Shown here piece by piece: positions 24,151 to 38,758 of a DNA stretch of 64,000 nt. How positions within the stretch are numbered: the first letter of the stretch is position 1; each line of letters begins with the position of its first letter. The notes below the pieces were generated by a model, which saw only the letters and a program-made list of their open reading frames with translations, made no database searches and was not told the origin of the DNA. This stretch comes from Rapana venosa (Eukaryota; Mollusca; Gastropoda; Neogastropoda; Muricidae): NCBI GenBank assembly GCA_028751875.1, contig CM054140.1, forward strand, positions 28,374,599-28,438,598. Direction: 5' to 3'. The position numbers and the translations under genes are program-made.

Positions 24151-26036
24151 GATATATTGTCTTTGGTGTGTGTTTGGAAGCAATTATAGCTAATTTCTCT
24201 ACTTTAAAGATTCATCATTGCTCGCTTCAAAGATGAAATGTTAAATTAACAATTATTATCAAGTTAGTTAACAATCAGTGTTTAAAGCAGTGTGGGACAA
24301 AGACAAGAGGCGCACTGCTTTATGTCTACTATGAAGTGGATGTTTTGATCCAATTACACAGGAATACCCACTATACTCATCTTATAGTAACAAAGCTGTT
24401 CATAAAGGAGCCCAGCTGAGGACACCTATACTGATGACTTACCACATCTGTTGGTAAACCTCCAACATACGGTAACACTTTAGACCCAAACTCACTAGTG
24501 GTACAGAAGCTGATGAGAAACTAACTTGAGGTCACTATGATTCAGACAAATTTATTTTTACATCATGATCGCTGACAATGATGACAATGGGGAAAAGCAT
24601 CTTTTAGTAAGGCAACTTGACAATGCTTTACTCTTGGCTTCCGGTTATAAAATATGCTGGCCTCAACAGGCCTGAGAGGACACAGGCCACCTGCAGAACA
24701 GGGTCACGGTCAAAAATTTGAGGGACACTTAAATCACACCTGGAAAGGGTATGACATAAATATTCTGACTTGGTTCAGTCTTCCCTTTAAGTTCCACAAA
24801 CAAACTCATCTGGTTTAGAGTCTCCCTCTCTCACAAAGATCTTTCTCTGGTCGGGGTTCAAACATAACATTCAAGCGAGAATTAATAGCTTTAACTACTG
24901 CATTTTTTTTCAAAAAACCCAACGGATGGTAAGTGTTTGCAGCTATGTTTTATAATCTTTGCTGGGAAAGACATGATGAAATGCCAAACAAAATCCAGTT
25001 GACATCTTTGAAAATCTTTCATGTACATACATTTTTTTTTTAAAGGCTTACACCTTTCTTAGGGGAACAACAGCAACAGATTTCACCTTTTTCTAAAAGA
25101 CATTAGAACTATCAAATGTCTGTTCATACTTTTTTTATCAGACAGAAGGCTTGTCTTACTGAATTATTTAGCTTTTCATCGTTCCTCAGATGTTAATATG
25201 CATTGCACACTTCCAGTTTTATTCTGCACTGGTTTATCTTTAAAAAATTAGCAGTCAAAACTGATCGCACACAGTAAAAGCAGCTCAAAACAAAACGAAT
25301 GGACAAGCTGCAACAAAATACAGTTTCAAAAGATTTATTTTGATGCAACCAAGGTCACAAGCAAATAATAACATTATTTCAACACCATACACACAAAGCA
25401 CACACCACACGTACACACAAACCACGCATACACATCACACACATATTAGTAAGAGTGAAAACATTTTTGACTTGCCTTCAGTATCCACAATAAGAATGAG
25501 TGACAATCCATATGCTTCAGTATCTTATAAAAGATAACTGCATCTTATAAATATCAAACCACATGCTTTTTATGTGTATATAGTGAATACTGAATTAGTC
25601 TTCCATTAAGTCTGTATTGTAAGACTAAGAACAATATTGATCAAAAGCTTATTCATGTGTCAGTATTATCTTGCCCATTGTTTTGTGTGCTGTTATTCTT
25701 GTTAGATGTACTTCGATTGGCCTGACACTGACTCACTCCATTCTATACCAGACATATTGCACGACCTTTCAGACTCATTGAGTAGAATGCTATGGATATG
25801 TTCCCACATTAAACCCAGCTAACCCCACCCTCCCTTATTCCTAACCCCAAAAACATGTCAAACTATACATCCCCAGAACCCATATTCCCAACAAAACTCC
25901 AAATTATCAATGCTACAAAATCTGCATTTGAGGAAGATTCAAACTGACCCGTTAGACACCACATCTGAGCCTCAACACACACCCATAACCCCCTATCCCC
26001 ACCCTACATTCACACTTCCTACTAAATCCATCCCTA
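24151..26036. other. non-coding flank of the RTE element
   Basis: No gene recognised. It parallels 40539-42420 but with increasing small differences to the right. A (CA)n patch is at 25385-25445. From about 25800 to 26036 the plus strand becomes strikingly poor in G, and the match to the other copy is nearly lost, just before the jump to a copy of 1403 onward. Confidence 0.5.
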
Positions 26037-29000
26037 TTGCAAGTGTTGACGTTTTTGTTCATGAACACACCAGGTTCTGATCCCTGTAAATGTAGATCCT
26101 TCTGTAGCAGTAAGGGAAAGTGGCTAGCAATCAAATGTTTTACAAGTTTGCTATTTAAATTCCTATATTATGTATTATCATTATTATTTAAGTCTCCATT
26201 GCCTGACAGATGCTTGAAACCTCAAACGAGACTTCATTGTGGTAGGTGCTTGGAAGGGCACTTCCTGTCTTAAACATAGGGTAGTGAGCTTAAAAAAGCA
26301 TCTTTTGGAGCCAAATACTATGGCACAAGAAACAGCGAGACGGTTCACCGGATATATATTGCATTCTCACAATGCCCAAGAAAAGATCTTATAACAGAAA
26401 AGGGGAGCAGTCTCAGCGCAAACCAAATATTTTCAATCGATGCCAGTGTCCACATAACTGTCTTTTCATACAGGCAAACACTTGCCTTAAAATTCTGACC
26501 TTGCTTGTCTTTTCTATAGTTCTAGTAGCTGGCCACTGCGATTGACAAATGCAATGCTGCACCTTCTGCACTGTGCTCCCTAACAACTATCCTCTTTGAG
26601 TGAGCATTCATATAAGAATACGACTGGATCAGCTAACATACACAGCAAAGCATGGGATATCCAAAAAAAAAACAACAAAAACGTACCAAAACAAACACAT
26701 GCAGACACAAAATGCTTGCCATTGCGAGCACGCGGATGTGCGCATGTGCGTGTATGCATGATGCACACGGTGCAAACATACACAAGAAATCCACCACTAC
26801 ATGCAGTTCCAAGACTTGCCAGTCGCCAGGTCGAAGAGGGTTGAAGGGGTTCTTATGAAGGGGTGGCTTTGCCCCGCACATTGGCAAGCAGCAGGTTGAG
26901 GCAGCAAAATCCTCCCGCAGCAAAACTGCACACCATCACAAAAAAAAAATTTTTCCATTGCTACATAGCAGCAATTAAAATGTATTATGCATTAATAGTT
27001 AAATGAGATTGTCTACAGCCATGGCAAACTCTTTTCATAACAACCTACTCTCTCTTTATGGCGCATTCTTTTTAAACAAGACAGAAGTTCTCTGAAGTTA
27101 GAATATGGCTTCCTCAGTTCCGATATGGAACGGTTACTTCAAGAAGTGTCATACATGCAAAAATTCTCATTGGTGTGTTACTAGATGAAGGTCTCACACT
27201 GATTTCTAGGCATTGATGAGCGAGTCTAGGTGACCCCCAGACTGATAAGCTGTGGGAACCCACAACAACAAAGCAATCATAAATATGCGGGATGAGGCGA
27301 AAAAGAATGAAATAAGAAAAAGCAAGGAAAGTCACTGAAAAGGTATGATCGGACTTATTACATTTTTTTTTTCATTACAGGATGGCATAGCCAAAAACAA
27401 AAGCTTTTTTCATCATGATGTAAAAAACTAAGAGCAAGGGGCCAATTTAGAATGTTGAAAATTATGCCTTAAAATGTATAAACATTTCGTGATATTGTCT
27501 TCAGCCAATACAAAGCTCTACCAGTCTTAGCATATCAACGGTCTGCACTTCCTTATAAAGGTGAGTTGCTTGGAAAGAGTCATACACAAACTTCTCATTT
27601 ATGTGTAACTTTGTCCTCACAGTGATTCCACAAACTTGCATGATGGAGTGATAGTCAGAGTTACATTATAATTTTTATATTCTAAGTAACCCCACAAATT
27701 GGTAAGCTGGCAAAACGCCAACAAGAAGTTCAAGCCATGACGACAACTTACACATGGGCAAGTCCGTATCTTGTCATCTGATCTGGTATTAGAGCCAGAG
27801 CAGGGTTGTCTGCTGTAGGTTGGATGTCAGGCTGAGATCAAGTCAAAATGTTGGTACCGGTGACCAACACACACTCAAAAACTGCATGACTTCATTTCAG
27901 CACCATTTCTGTGGATAATATTTAATGATATCAACACCACCACCACTGCATGCACTAAGATGTTGAAAGGGGGAAAAGAAAAGGAAAAAAAGAATAAGCT
28001 TTGGGGGGGGGGGTGTGGGGGGATAATTTATCTATAATACTAGAAGTTCTGTAATTCTCTTGTCTGGATCATTTGTGGCTTTCGTCAACCATTTGGGTCT
28101 TTAAGTATAAACATACCACACACAGTGACAACCACTTGTTTACCACACACACACTGGTTACACACACCCACACAAAAAACAGACTGATAATAGTATAAAA
28201 CTGAGGCCCTGTGTGCAAAACACAGCAGAAGATCTTGTGCACATGTTAAATCCTGTTCCGACTCTTTTTAAGAGTAGGCCATTTGTGGGCGGTGGGAAAA
28301 GATAACAGAATTTATAAAACCAGGCATTATAACAGGGACTGGATGTAAAAGCACATTACTCACATAAGATGTTAGACCTTAAGTGCTTATTCCCATTATC
28401 TGATCTAAAAGAATGAATAAAAAACATTTTTAAAAACACACACACATTCAACACACACACAGTTCACACACAACACACACATGCACATTACTGTGATCAC
28501 ATGCGTGCATGCACATGCTTGATCACCACATGCATGCGTGCATGCACACCACAAAGTGGACACCACACACTACAAATCTTCTTTGAACCTCAGACTAGCA
28601 TCAACTACTATTATTGTACTTAGTTCTAATCAAATAAACACAAAACAAAGTAAAAAAAGCACAATATCAGTTATTCTTAAAAAATAATACACACACACAC
28701 GCAGCAACGCACGCGGCGGCACACCACACACACACAGTGACACACACACAGGGAACCCCTGAATTTGATAAACCTGGCTATAGTATAATGCAGATACTGA
28801 TAGATTGGCCCGCAGCGTTCTTAGTCTTGCTCTTGTGACCAACACACAGGAGGCTGTATTTCCTAATTAATCAGGTTTTCAATGCCTGATTAATAGACAA
28901 CAGGGGCTAACTGAACCCTACTATTTTTGGATGTTATTATTGTTGTTAATCCCCGAGGCCCATGTGTAGAAGGGACTGTCGGGGATCACTGGATGGACAG

Positions 29001-29106
29001 CAAGTGTCATGAATGGAATGACTTGACGATTTCGATTCACGTACTCACCCGCGCTCCATATATGACGACAACTCAGGCGTCTTCCTAAGCAGCCATCTCA
29101 TCATTT
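26037..29106. repeat. noisy copy of 1403-4392
   Basis: Collinear with the interior of the ndufa11 gene region but with dense single-base insertions and deletions in exons, introns and microsatellites alike. It begins abruptly at 'ttgcaagtgttgac' (26037 corresponds to 1403) and runs into the second exact repeat at 29107. Confidence 0.9.
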
Positions 29107-29177
29107 ACTTGAATAGTATCCAAAGGAAATGGGGAGGCTTAGGGAGTTCCGAAGTACTTCTTACGCTTTTCTGACAT
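26790..29177 (-). pseudogene. ndufa11: partial, frame-broken copy of ndufa11 (exons 1-3)
   Basis: Copies of exon 1 (about 29047-29177), exon 2 (about 27757-27858) and exon 3 (about 26795-26920) are all recognisable, and all carry indels that destroy the frame. Exon 4 is absent because the copied block begins downstream of it. The indels are as dense in introns as in exons. This fits unpolished reads better than an old pseudogene, in which substitutions would be expected to outnumber indels. Confidence 0.8.
28215..28430 (+). mobile_element. SINE fragment, noisy copy
   Basis: Indel-bearing copy of the SINE at 3478-3705. Confidence 0.6.
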
Positions 29178-30697
29178 GTTTAATTTTTTACAGCAAACGC
29201 TGTGAAGGGCACCGGAAAAGATACTGATTTGTCTCGTAAACATTGTGGTTTGAGTCTCGAGATACAAGATGATTTAAATTCCTTTCACCCTTTTGGGTAT
29301 GGAGGAATTACAAAACAATTGAAACAGGAGAATAAAACTAACAGCAATATACCCAAAATAACATGAATACTAATAGTAATACTGAAAAGCAAGTGTTCAT
29401 CGCATAATGTAAGCAAACAGTATTAATGACTCATATTATTTTTAAGTACACACATTTATTTAAAAGACAATTTACACATATTAATAATTATAATAATAAT
29501 AATATTGCATGGAATTATTATTTATTTACATATGAAAGACATTGAGATTTCAAGAAATATCTGCAATGAATTTTGAGGAGAGACAGGGAGAACTTTTCGA
29601 GATTTGTATTTCATTAGCTACAAAAAAGTATAACTGGAATGGTTGAAGAAAATGTCGGGGAAATAAAATTTCTTGTAAATGTTTTGAAGTGGTGACATAC
29701 TGATAAAACGAAATTCTCCCCTAAAACAGAATATTGCCATTTTGATCCATATTCATTTCTTCCGTTACTTGGTTATTATGGAGGAGCATAGGCCTAAAAT
29801 CATCCCATCTTCACTTCTCTGACGTCCTAATCTGGTCTTGGACGTTTGATACTCGATCAAAAAATTATGGGGTTGATCAAGGTCATGGCTGTCAGTTGGA
29901 AAGAAAATTAACTCCAGCCAAATGTTTTTGCAGACTTCTGTTTCTTTCCTGTTCTCTTTTTTTGAAAATTCCCAATAATTTCAATCGTATCTGGTTTACT
30001 TTCAATAAGTATCATACTCCTTCACCCTACCAATTTTTTTTTTTGGGGCGCTTTGTGTGAGTGTGCACGCATGACGGGTGAATTTTAAAATCTTGTTAAT
30101 CTTTTGTGAACATTTGCTGGTATAATTGTTTTGAATGCACATAGCTTTGCAGATTAGGGTTATACTTAATTATTATATTTATTATTATGAGACTAGTATA
30201 TCCTACTGTCCGAAATCATGCATGTAGATACCAAAAGAACTGAATAATAATCGATGACGTAACCAACAGAGGAGTGAACAAAGTAACTGAGATACCACTA
30301 TAAGTAGCATTCCACCTTTCGACGAATCGGCCAGAGTTGGGGATGATTGACAAAAACAGTGATATGCACTGAGAAGTATTACTTGTCTAACTTCATCTTC
30401 ATAAAAGGATATTATTGTGGCCTTAATGGTGGGGGAAAAAAAGTTGGGCGTAGCAAACATAAAACCAAACAAGAGCCTTGGAGAGAAGCAAAGATCCTGA
30501 CTCTTACTAAAAAGGACAATATCCATTATCATGGGATGAGGACAGGACAAAAAGTGTGGCAGCAACAATATTTATTTATTTATTATCCATTTGTAGCAAA
30601 ATACAGTAAAAAGCTGTTGATGCCTTCAATGTTTGCCTCTGTCAGCCCAGTTACACTACTGTGATGCAACACATATGATTATTTGTCAAAAAGAACA

Positions 30698-31013
30698 AAA
30701 ATAAAGACAAAGGAGATGAGAAGACTTTACTTCTTCTTTCTTCATTTTTGTCATGTTTCTCACAGGGGAGGTGACATAGTTGAGCCTTCTCCATCTCCTC
30801 TCTGTTTTGAGCTTCCTCCTTATAATGCCCTTTTCTAATAATTGCAGTAAGGTAGCATGTTTTTGCTAGTCTTTCCTTTGGTCTCTTTCCATCCACCTAC
30901 TAAGTTCTTTCTCTTTTTATGATGTGTTGTCTACTTTCCATTGAACGTGCTCAAACAGCTCAGGCTATTGCTACTAGCTACAGACTTCAGATCATCAACT
31001 TTGCACATTCTCC
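30698..31013 (-). mobile_element. LINE C-terminal fragment, second noisy copy
   Basis: Identical to 14310-14625. Confidence 0.6.
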
Positions 31014-31857
31014 CAGATAACAGGAGAAGACTTTTCTGTTGAGATTAAAAAGGTAAAGTGATTTGAAAATCCCCCTTATGACAGCAATTGGTTGCCTTGT
31101 TCAAGAGGGTTGAACTCAAAACTGTGTGCATCAGGTCTGTAGAGCTACTTGGTCTGTTATTTTATGCATAGATATTGTTGCATGAACCCTGATCTTGAGG
31201 TTGAATGACATGTTGTGATCATGAGATTGGATGCGTTGGTGGTGGTAATGTATCATGGCGCCATTGTTGTCCACATATCTCGGTTATTCTTCAGGCCTTG
31301 TTCTCGTGGGTTGTAGTGTCATTAGTGGTATGAGATGACTATTGTAGAAGTGGTGGTCATCAATAGAGTGATGATTAAATTTTGGTGCATGTTCAGGATA
31401 TAACATTATTGGATTTAACTTCAGATCCCACATTACAAAGTTCTTTATTTCTTTACATTTAGATCTTGGCCCAGGCCATAAAACTGTCAGTTTTCGATGT
31501 AAGCTACGTATTAGATCAACAATAACATGTGTTATGCCTTTGAAATGTTGAGATTGTCTTCCTCATTGATAAGCTCCCAACATGAAACACTCTATTGGTC
31601 CATTACCAAAAACCCCACCATTCTTTCAAGTCAAGTGTACAGCTACTTATAGCAAAGGTAATGAATTTCTATGTTTGAGATAATAACAGTATTTAAATTG
31701 AATTGTTTGCTTTTTCCCCAGCAAGTGGGACCGAGGCTCTCACAATGAAAAGACGTATCCGTATGCGACACTTTTGCCACCTGCTGCATTCCAAACTTGG
31801 AGTGATGACTAAAAATGACATAGGATAAAAAAAATTAAATATTGTCATCTGTTTCTT

Positions 31858-32108
31858 ATCTCACAAAATGGCCTACTCTTCTGAAGGTCGAACAGATTTT
31901 GATGAGCGGTGCGACTGTAAAGATGTTCCTCATGTGTTGCAAAATAGGCCTCAGTTTATAGTCTCATCTGAAAGGCTTCTATTGATGAAAACTCCAGAGG
32001 AAAATTCCTTGAACGGGCGTCTCAGTGATGGCTCGAATCAATGGGCTTGACACCGGGCCATCAAATCGAGAGTGCATTATGTCTTACCCCTTGGCTACCC
32101 CCCACCCT
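31858..32108 (-). mobile_element. tRNA-derived SINE, second noisy copy
   Basis: Identical to 15470-15720. Confidence 0.7.
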
Positions 32109-32822
32109 AAAAAAAAGTGTTTTTGGATGGTACTTGAAACAGCCACGGCACACAAATTTTCTCATCCAGCTGCATTAGGTTTCAGAGTGTGATCCAAGAT
32201 GTGATGACGAGAGTGCTGGATGACCCCGGAGTGCTTACTTGGGGAATGCTCGAGCAACATTGTTCATGTCATTCTAAAGATGGAAGACATTGTTAGAGTT
32301 CTGAAGTTCTTGTAGAGGAGGCTGTCGACTACAAAATGTGGGGCTTGGTTGTGGCCGGAGAATGTACAGAAAAATGTACTTAAGGGTTCACTCCTAGTCC
32401 ACAACACTGACTACCAGCAGGATTGGCCCTCTATCACAATTTTACCATGTTGTTGGGTGAGGAAGGGAAGGTGGTGAACCCACTGATGGTGCGTGGTTAG
32501 GCCCCTTTGAATGATTGCCTAGCAGCCAGCTTCTTAAAGTTAGGAGTGTGGGCTCAAGTGTTCAAATATCTGTATAAATTAAATTTGCCTCTTTAGGACA
32601 GTTCACATTTTAGTACCAAACTTCTTTCTCCTGCCTCATTCTTTTTCAGTGATCGGGAAATACCATGCTTTTTTTAGCACAACCAAGGTTTTTGATTCTA
32701 GTCCAGTCTCAGAATTGTCAAATATCAAGTTGCTCATATCCAGAGATTATGATGTGCCACCAGGTCTTGTCTCTTGTTTTTCATGATTACATATTGTCAC
32801 ATATTGTCAGGGTCAGAGAGAC

Positions 32823-34295
32823 TCCCTCTGCTACTGGTAACATGTAACCAGTACCACCTGCACATGTGGGGAAGTAAACCAATCAAAAAATCCGACCTGG
32901 AGAGGGGATGGGCTCCGCCAGCAGTTGATTTGCCAAGACACACATGATTAAAGAAAGACAGCCAGAATTTCCATACGGATCCGGTCGTCGCCCGGGTTAC
33001 ACGGAACCGCGCCTTCTGTTGCTCATCAGGACAGAGGTCGATAAGTATGCAACTGAAGTAAAACACAGCAATATTTCGTGCCGGTAACAACACATCATTG
33101 GCACATGGAATGTACCGGACACTAAGAGCTGCAGGCATAGTGGAAGAAGAACTGACACATTGAGATGTCCAGATATTCAATGGACATCCTTGGTGCTCTG
33201 CGAAGTAAGGTGGAAAAACATGGGAGAAAACAACGAATCAGGAAAGACCACAAAAAGTATAATACCAGTGGAAAACAGGTTAAACCTGGAACACGGCGTG
33301 GGGTTTTCGTCACAAAGACTCCGTGAAACCGTATGAGCTGTCAGCTGTGTCCGAGAATTATTACATCCGCCTGAGAGCCTACCCCCTTTCAAAAATAACC
33401 GTGTACAGGATACACCCCAATCAGACTGCCAGGATGAAGCCATAGAAGAATTGTATGACCAGGCTACAAGAGGTTTGAATCTAAACTCCCAAAGAAAGAC
33501 ATCCTCGTTGTTGCTGCAAGGTGACTGAACGCCAAGGTAGGAGAGATGCATGGAAAGAATTGGAGGCGTTTGTGGGACACATTGTAATAACCAATCCAAA
33601 TGATAGAGGCTTGAGACTCCTGGAGTTTGCCTAGTAACAACCACCTCAGCTAGGATTACACTTGGCCCACACAAGAAATCCATGGAAATGGACATGGCTA
33701 GCCCAAATGGTGTACTCCACAACAAATAGATTACTTCATGGTGCAATAAGACGGTTTCAGTCTAGCGTTAACTCATCGCCACGACCACTAAGTTTTCCAT
33801 GAGCAGAATAGGGAGTGATCATGTTTTGTGATGATTCTTTCGACTACGTTCTAAAGAAAATCCACAAGCGGAACAACATCAGGATCAATTTGACCTTGAG
33901 AAGTGAAGGACCCAGAGGTATTTGAAAATTTTTCAAGCAAGGATAGGTGAAAGTTTGCAGCACTCAATTGTGATGATCAGAACATAGATTTCACTGAGTA
34001 TAGTTTCAATACTAGCAGTGACTGAAACAGCAAGCGAGCTTTTGGCAACACCGACAGTCAAAAACCATGGGTCACACCTAACATCCTACAACTATGCACA
34101 AGCGTAGCAGAGTTGAGAAAAAGAAAAAATGAGAACAAAGATAAGAGCACAGAACAATATAGGGCAGTCACAAAAAAAAAAAAAAAAAGATTCAGGAAGA
34201 CCATGGACGGAGGCAAAAGGGAAAATGGATCGGAGAGAACAGTGCAAGACATTGATGGAGAACATCAAGAAACAATAGCACGAAAGATATCAGCT
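32823..34295 (+). mobile_element. RTE element 5' part, second noisy copy
   Basis: Identical to 16435-17907; the endonuclease frame is broken at the same places. Confidence 0.85.
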
Positions 34296-37200
34296 CTGCT
34301 ATAAGATAAAAAGAAAAAAAAAGAGTGCTCCTCTGCATCCCGTGTTGCGAAGATGTCAGATACGGAATTCTGTATTTCTATCGTTTTGTGTGTGTTGTGT
34401 GTGTGATTGGGTGTGAAAGTTGTGGACATTGTTGGTTTCATTGTCCTTGTTTTGTCTTACAAATTTCCTGTGAAAAAGCCATGTGTGGGGGCCCCCCCCC
34501 CCCCCCCCCGAGACGTTTTTTTTCATACGAACAACATTTTGGATAGAATTATATACATTTGTGAGTTTTTTGCCCATGATCGAAATTGGTGTGCAATGTT
34601 TTTCAACCATGTAGCTTTGTAAGATAGATAATATAATTATGTCATATATGGACACCTTACGAATTGATCACTAACTGTCAAGGGACTAGGGGATACAGTA
34701 AACGTAGAGATGTTTTCATTATCTAAGACAAAAGAACACTAGTCTCTCCTTTATTGCCTGCAAGATACACATTTTGATCATATCTGGAAAGGGATGTACA
34801 TTCAGACTGGGTTACAAATGTTTTTTCTGCCTCGTTTCGGTCGAATTGTAGAGGGGTTTGCTGTTTTGTTTGCAAACATGATTTTTGAATTTAGGTAACA
34901 AATGTAGACAAAGATGCAAATGGTAATTTCATATTGATTTCTTTTCTGCTTTTGGGAAGACTTTCTTTTGGTGAATGTGTATGGTCCAAACAGAGATGAC
35001 CCTGCATTTTATGTACTTTAAAGGAAAAGATAAAACGTTAAATAACAATAAATCATTTGCAGTGTGGGTGATTGGATGTTGCATTAGATCTGATATTGTT
35101 GTAATCTATATTCATGACAGTAATCACGAGCGAGAAAGGAAATTGATGGGCTAGTAGAAGAATTTGCGTTTAGCAGACGATTGGAGAGAGAACAATCTGG
35201 GAAAGTAGGCGTTACATCATGGCGTAAACCCAACGCCCCTGAAGCAAGGCCGGCTTGATTTCTTTTTGGTGTCAGATTCACCTATATCTGGTATTTTAAA
35301 GACGCTGATATTGTTCGGCTATTCGCTCAGTCACTCATTGGTTACTTAACATTAAAAGTTTGGTAAAAAATGAAAAGATCATACATTTGGGAAGTTTAAT
35401 TATCCTTACTTAAGAGATACAGTACGTGAAGGAAGATTAATAAAGAGATCACCAATGTGGATACTTAGAATATGACAGCGATTTTATTAGGAAATATAGA
35501 TGAAATTGAAAAGGGCTGATATTGAATTAAAGATTTCAGACAGGAGAGTTTTTGGATTTCTTGCTAATGAAATACGGTGGGTAAAACTATTGATATGCCT
35601 CAATGAAGAAGAAAAATGACTTTAGCAGCCGAACATAAAATTATCACGAGATATAGGGAGACATTAGAAAAAATGAAAAGAAAACAGTACCAAAAACATT
35701 CAGCAGATTCGGAAAAGAGCCAGGAATTCAAGAGCAATCAGAGACAAAAGAATGGAAAGGAGGTTTATTAAGATCCAGGCAAGATGGATTGCTGAAGAGG
35801 TGAAAAAAATTTCAAAGTTTAACTTTTGCAATTTAGAAAACGGAACCTATGTTAGCAAGCAAATGACAAAGTTGATAATTAGTGACGGGGATGGTAATAG
35901 AAGCCCCCACAGAATAGGCAAGGGGGAAGTGAAAGCATTCTATGAAACATTTGTAAAGAAAAGATATGTGAAGACTGTGAAATAATCGTCTTGTCAAAAA
36001 ACTATACCTAGATTATCCCTGAGCAAAATTAATTTAATGGAAGGAAATACACTTCTTGAATGAAGCAACTCGGATTGTAAAACATGAAAAATGGTAAAGT
36101 CTCAGGCACTGATGGGTTTTTACTGTCGAATTCTGTAATTTTTTGGGACACGTTTTTAGGACCCTTTGTTGTCAGATCTTTAAAGAATGAAGCCATACAA
36201 GCATGGGTGAACTGTCTGCAACACAAAAAGAGGTGTTCTTCACTTGTATTCCCAAAGGTGTAAATCCAAAAGAATATATAAGAGACAACTGGCGACCTAT
36301 TCTCTATAATGTTGTATACAACATAGGATCTTCTTCTATTGCCCAACAGAATAATACAGATATGCCAATCCTTATCAATGAAGACCAAACTGGGTTTATC
36401 AGTAACAGATATATGGGGATAATTGTAAAGATTTTTATATGTATATGATTAACATATCTTAAATGTTAAAAGTTGCCAGGTTGCTACTCTGTATTTGATT
36501 TGAAAAAGCCTTTGATTCCTTAAATTGGTGTTTTATGATGAAAGTTTTGAAAGCATATGGCTTTGGCCAATAGTATTTGTCGTTGGGATTGAACACATCT
36601 CATATTAGGATATAAAATCAAACAGTGGTTGTGAATGGACAGATGTGGGCAAGCGTTTAAATTGACAGAGGCTGCCGACAGGGAGATCAGTTTCACCTAT
36701 TTATTTATCTCTGTGCAGAAATTTTAGGTACAATGATAAGAGAAGATAAATAATTAAGGAGAATTAAGATAAATGGTAGAGAACATTAGGATTCTACAGT
36801 TTGCTGATGACACCCAACTGTTTTAATATGGTTTGATTTGGGTTTCTTTTGACAATATATTTATTTGACAGATTTAGTAGAGTGTCAGGTTTATCAAGGA
36901 ATTGTGATAAAACAAAGTTGTATGCTGGGACATAAAAGATCTAGAAGATATTAGGTCACTCATTTAAAAATGTATGGAACCATCTAAATTTAAAAATATA
37001 GGGATTTGGTTTTATGTTAATTTTAGTTGACTAGTGAAAATATCAAAAACTATAAGATAAGTCAGCGGAAGTAAAAGTGAGTAAAAGTGATGTTTATGAA
37101 TCTGGGGCAAACGAACCCAATCATCCATTGGAAGAGTTGCTGTATAAAATCTCTTATTTGTCAAAGTTAATCCATTCTGGATTCTGCTACCAGATCACTG

Positions 37201-38758
37201 ACAGTTAATACAGAAGCTCCCAAGTTTATGCTTTCAGTTTGTTTGGACACGGAAAAAAAAAAAAACGATAGAATTACCAGGAAACAGCAGTTTAAAACGA
37301 TATTTTTAACAGGTGGACTTAACTTTTAGATATTAGAAATTACATTTTTGCTTTGAAATTTTCTGGATAAGAAAAAGTAAAATAACCCGACTCACAAGTG
37401 GAAAAAATATTCGCTATAGAAAACTAACCCATTTCTTGAAAACCTAGAATGCTATGGGGCCAAATATACTTCAAAATATACAAGTATAACTTGTTTTGGG
37501 TCATGTATTTAGAGCATATAGAATTTTTTTGTACTCAAGTCTTACCATACCAGTAACCAGTACGAGCTTCTTGAGGAGCAATTTCTATATGAAAATATTT
37601 AAAGTGTAGGAATGTACCAGTTAAACAAGATAAAATGATAAGAAAGGGGTTATATTCTATTAAAACATTTTTTAAGAAATGGAGAATTTGTGAAATACCA
37701 CGAATTTTTAAATGATACAAGCTTTGGTATTGACTTTATCACTACAATGGATGGATATCATGCATAAAAAAATATGTTAAAAAAACGGGGAATTATATAG
37801 ATGATAAACTACTCAAACATAGAGGTATGTTTTGTCAATAAAGTGTATATTGAGCGTACATAAAGGAGCAAAAAAAGTACTATGAATCTAACATCCGAAA
37901 CAATAAACCAAAATGTTGTTTAAATTGGTCAGAAAAAATATAGCATGTATACCATGGGACAAAATTTTCAGCAAAATACACAGAACCAGAGATGTACAAT
38001 TTAATCATGGTACCAATTAGAAATCGTACATTAGAGTAATTCTTACTACTGTGATTTTCTATGTTTATGGTGTGTAACTGGATTACTGCACAATGTTCAC
38101 TTTTGTCAGAAGGATGGAACGAGACTCTATTGAACAGTTTTTTATGGAACCACCTGTGACTATGTACGTTCTTTTTGGAATGATGATGGTACACTTGTTT
38201 GATCGAAAATGTCATAATAATCACTTCTCTTAAGATGTCACGAGAACTTGTCCATTTTTGGAGTGATCAGTATCTAGAAACAAATGATATATTGGATTTT
38301 ATTTTTAATGTTTGGTAACTATATATATTTAAGTGTTAAACTGACTAGCAAAATCCCAAATTTGTTTTGTATTTCAACAAACCAACTAAAAGCTAGATAT
38401 GCAATAGAAAATTTTAAAGCAAGAAAATTAAGTGGCAAATTGACAGACTTTCTCAAAGCTTTTGGATTGCATTTGGAAACCCCAATTGTACTGAAACGGA
38501 TCAGACGTACGTTTAGAAATCTGACAAATTGTGAGAATATTGCAACTGTTAGAGTATTTTTCATTGCTATGTTTACTGAAAGTGTTTTGTTTACATCTTT
38601 AGCATAGTTGTGACTGGTTGAATGTTATCATGGCTTTAATGTTCCTTTGGGTGGTATGTTGTATTCTATATGTAAAATGTTTGTATAAAAAGATTTAAAC
38701 AAAAAAAAATAAGTTATGAGTCAAAAAACACGCAAAAAATAAAAAAAAAAAAAAAAAC
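34296..38758 (+). mobile_element. L1/Tx1-like LINE insertion, second copy
   Basis: Identical to 17908-22370, with the FADD motif near 36800 and the poly-A tail at about 38729-38757. Confidence 0.82.

Larger units (their letters stand above)
12719..24427. repeat. first copy of an 11.7 kb exact repeat (offset 16388)
   Basis: Identical, as far as I can compare by eye and by the identical coordinate-shifted open frames, to 29107-40815. The left edge is inside an ndufa11 exon 1 copy. The right edge is a single A/T mismatch at about 24428/40816, after which the two copies differ by small indels. The first 5.8 kb corresponds to 4393-10116 but with very frequent one-base insertions and deletions. 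It contains, in order, an exon 1 fragment, LINE fragment, SINE, RTE 5' part, complete L1-like insertion and RTE 3' part. Confidence 0.93.
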
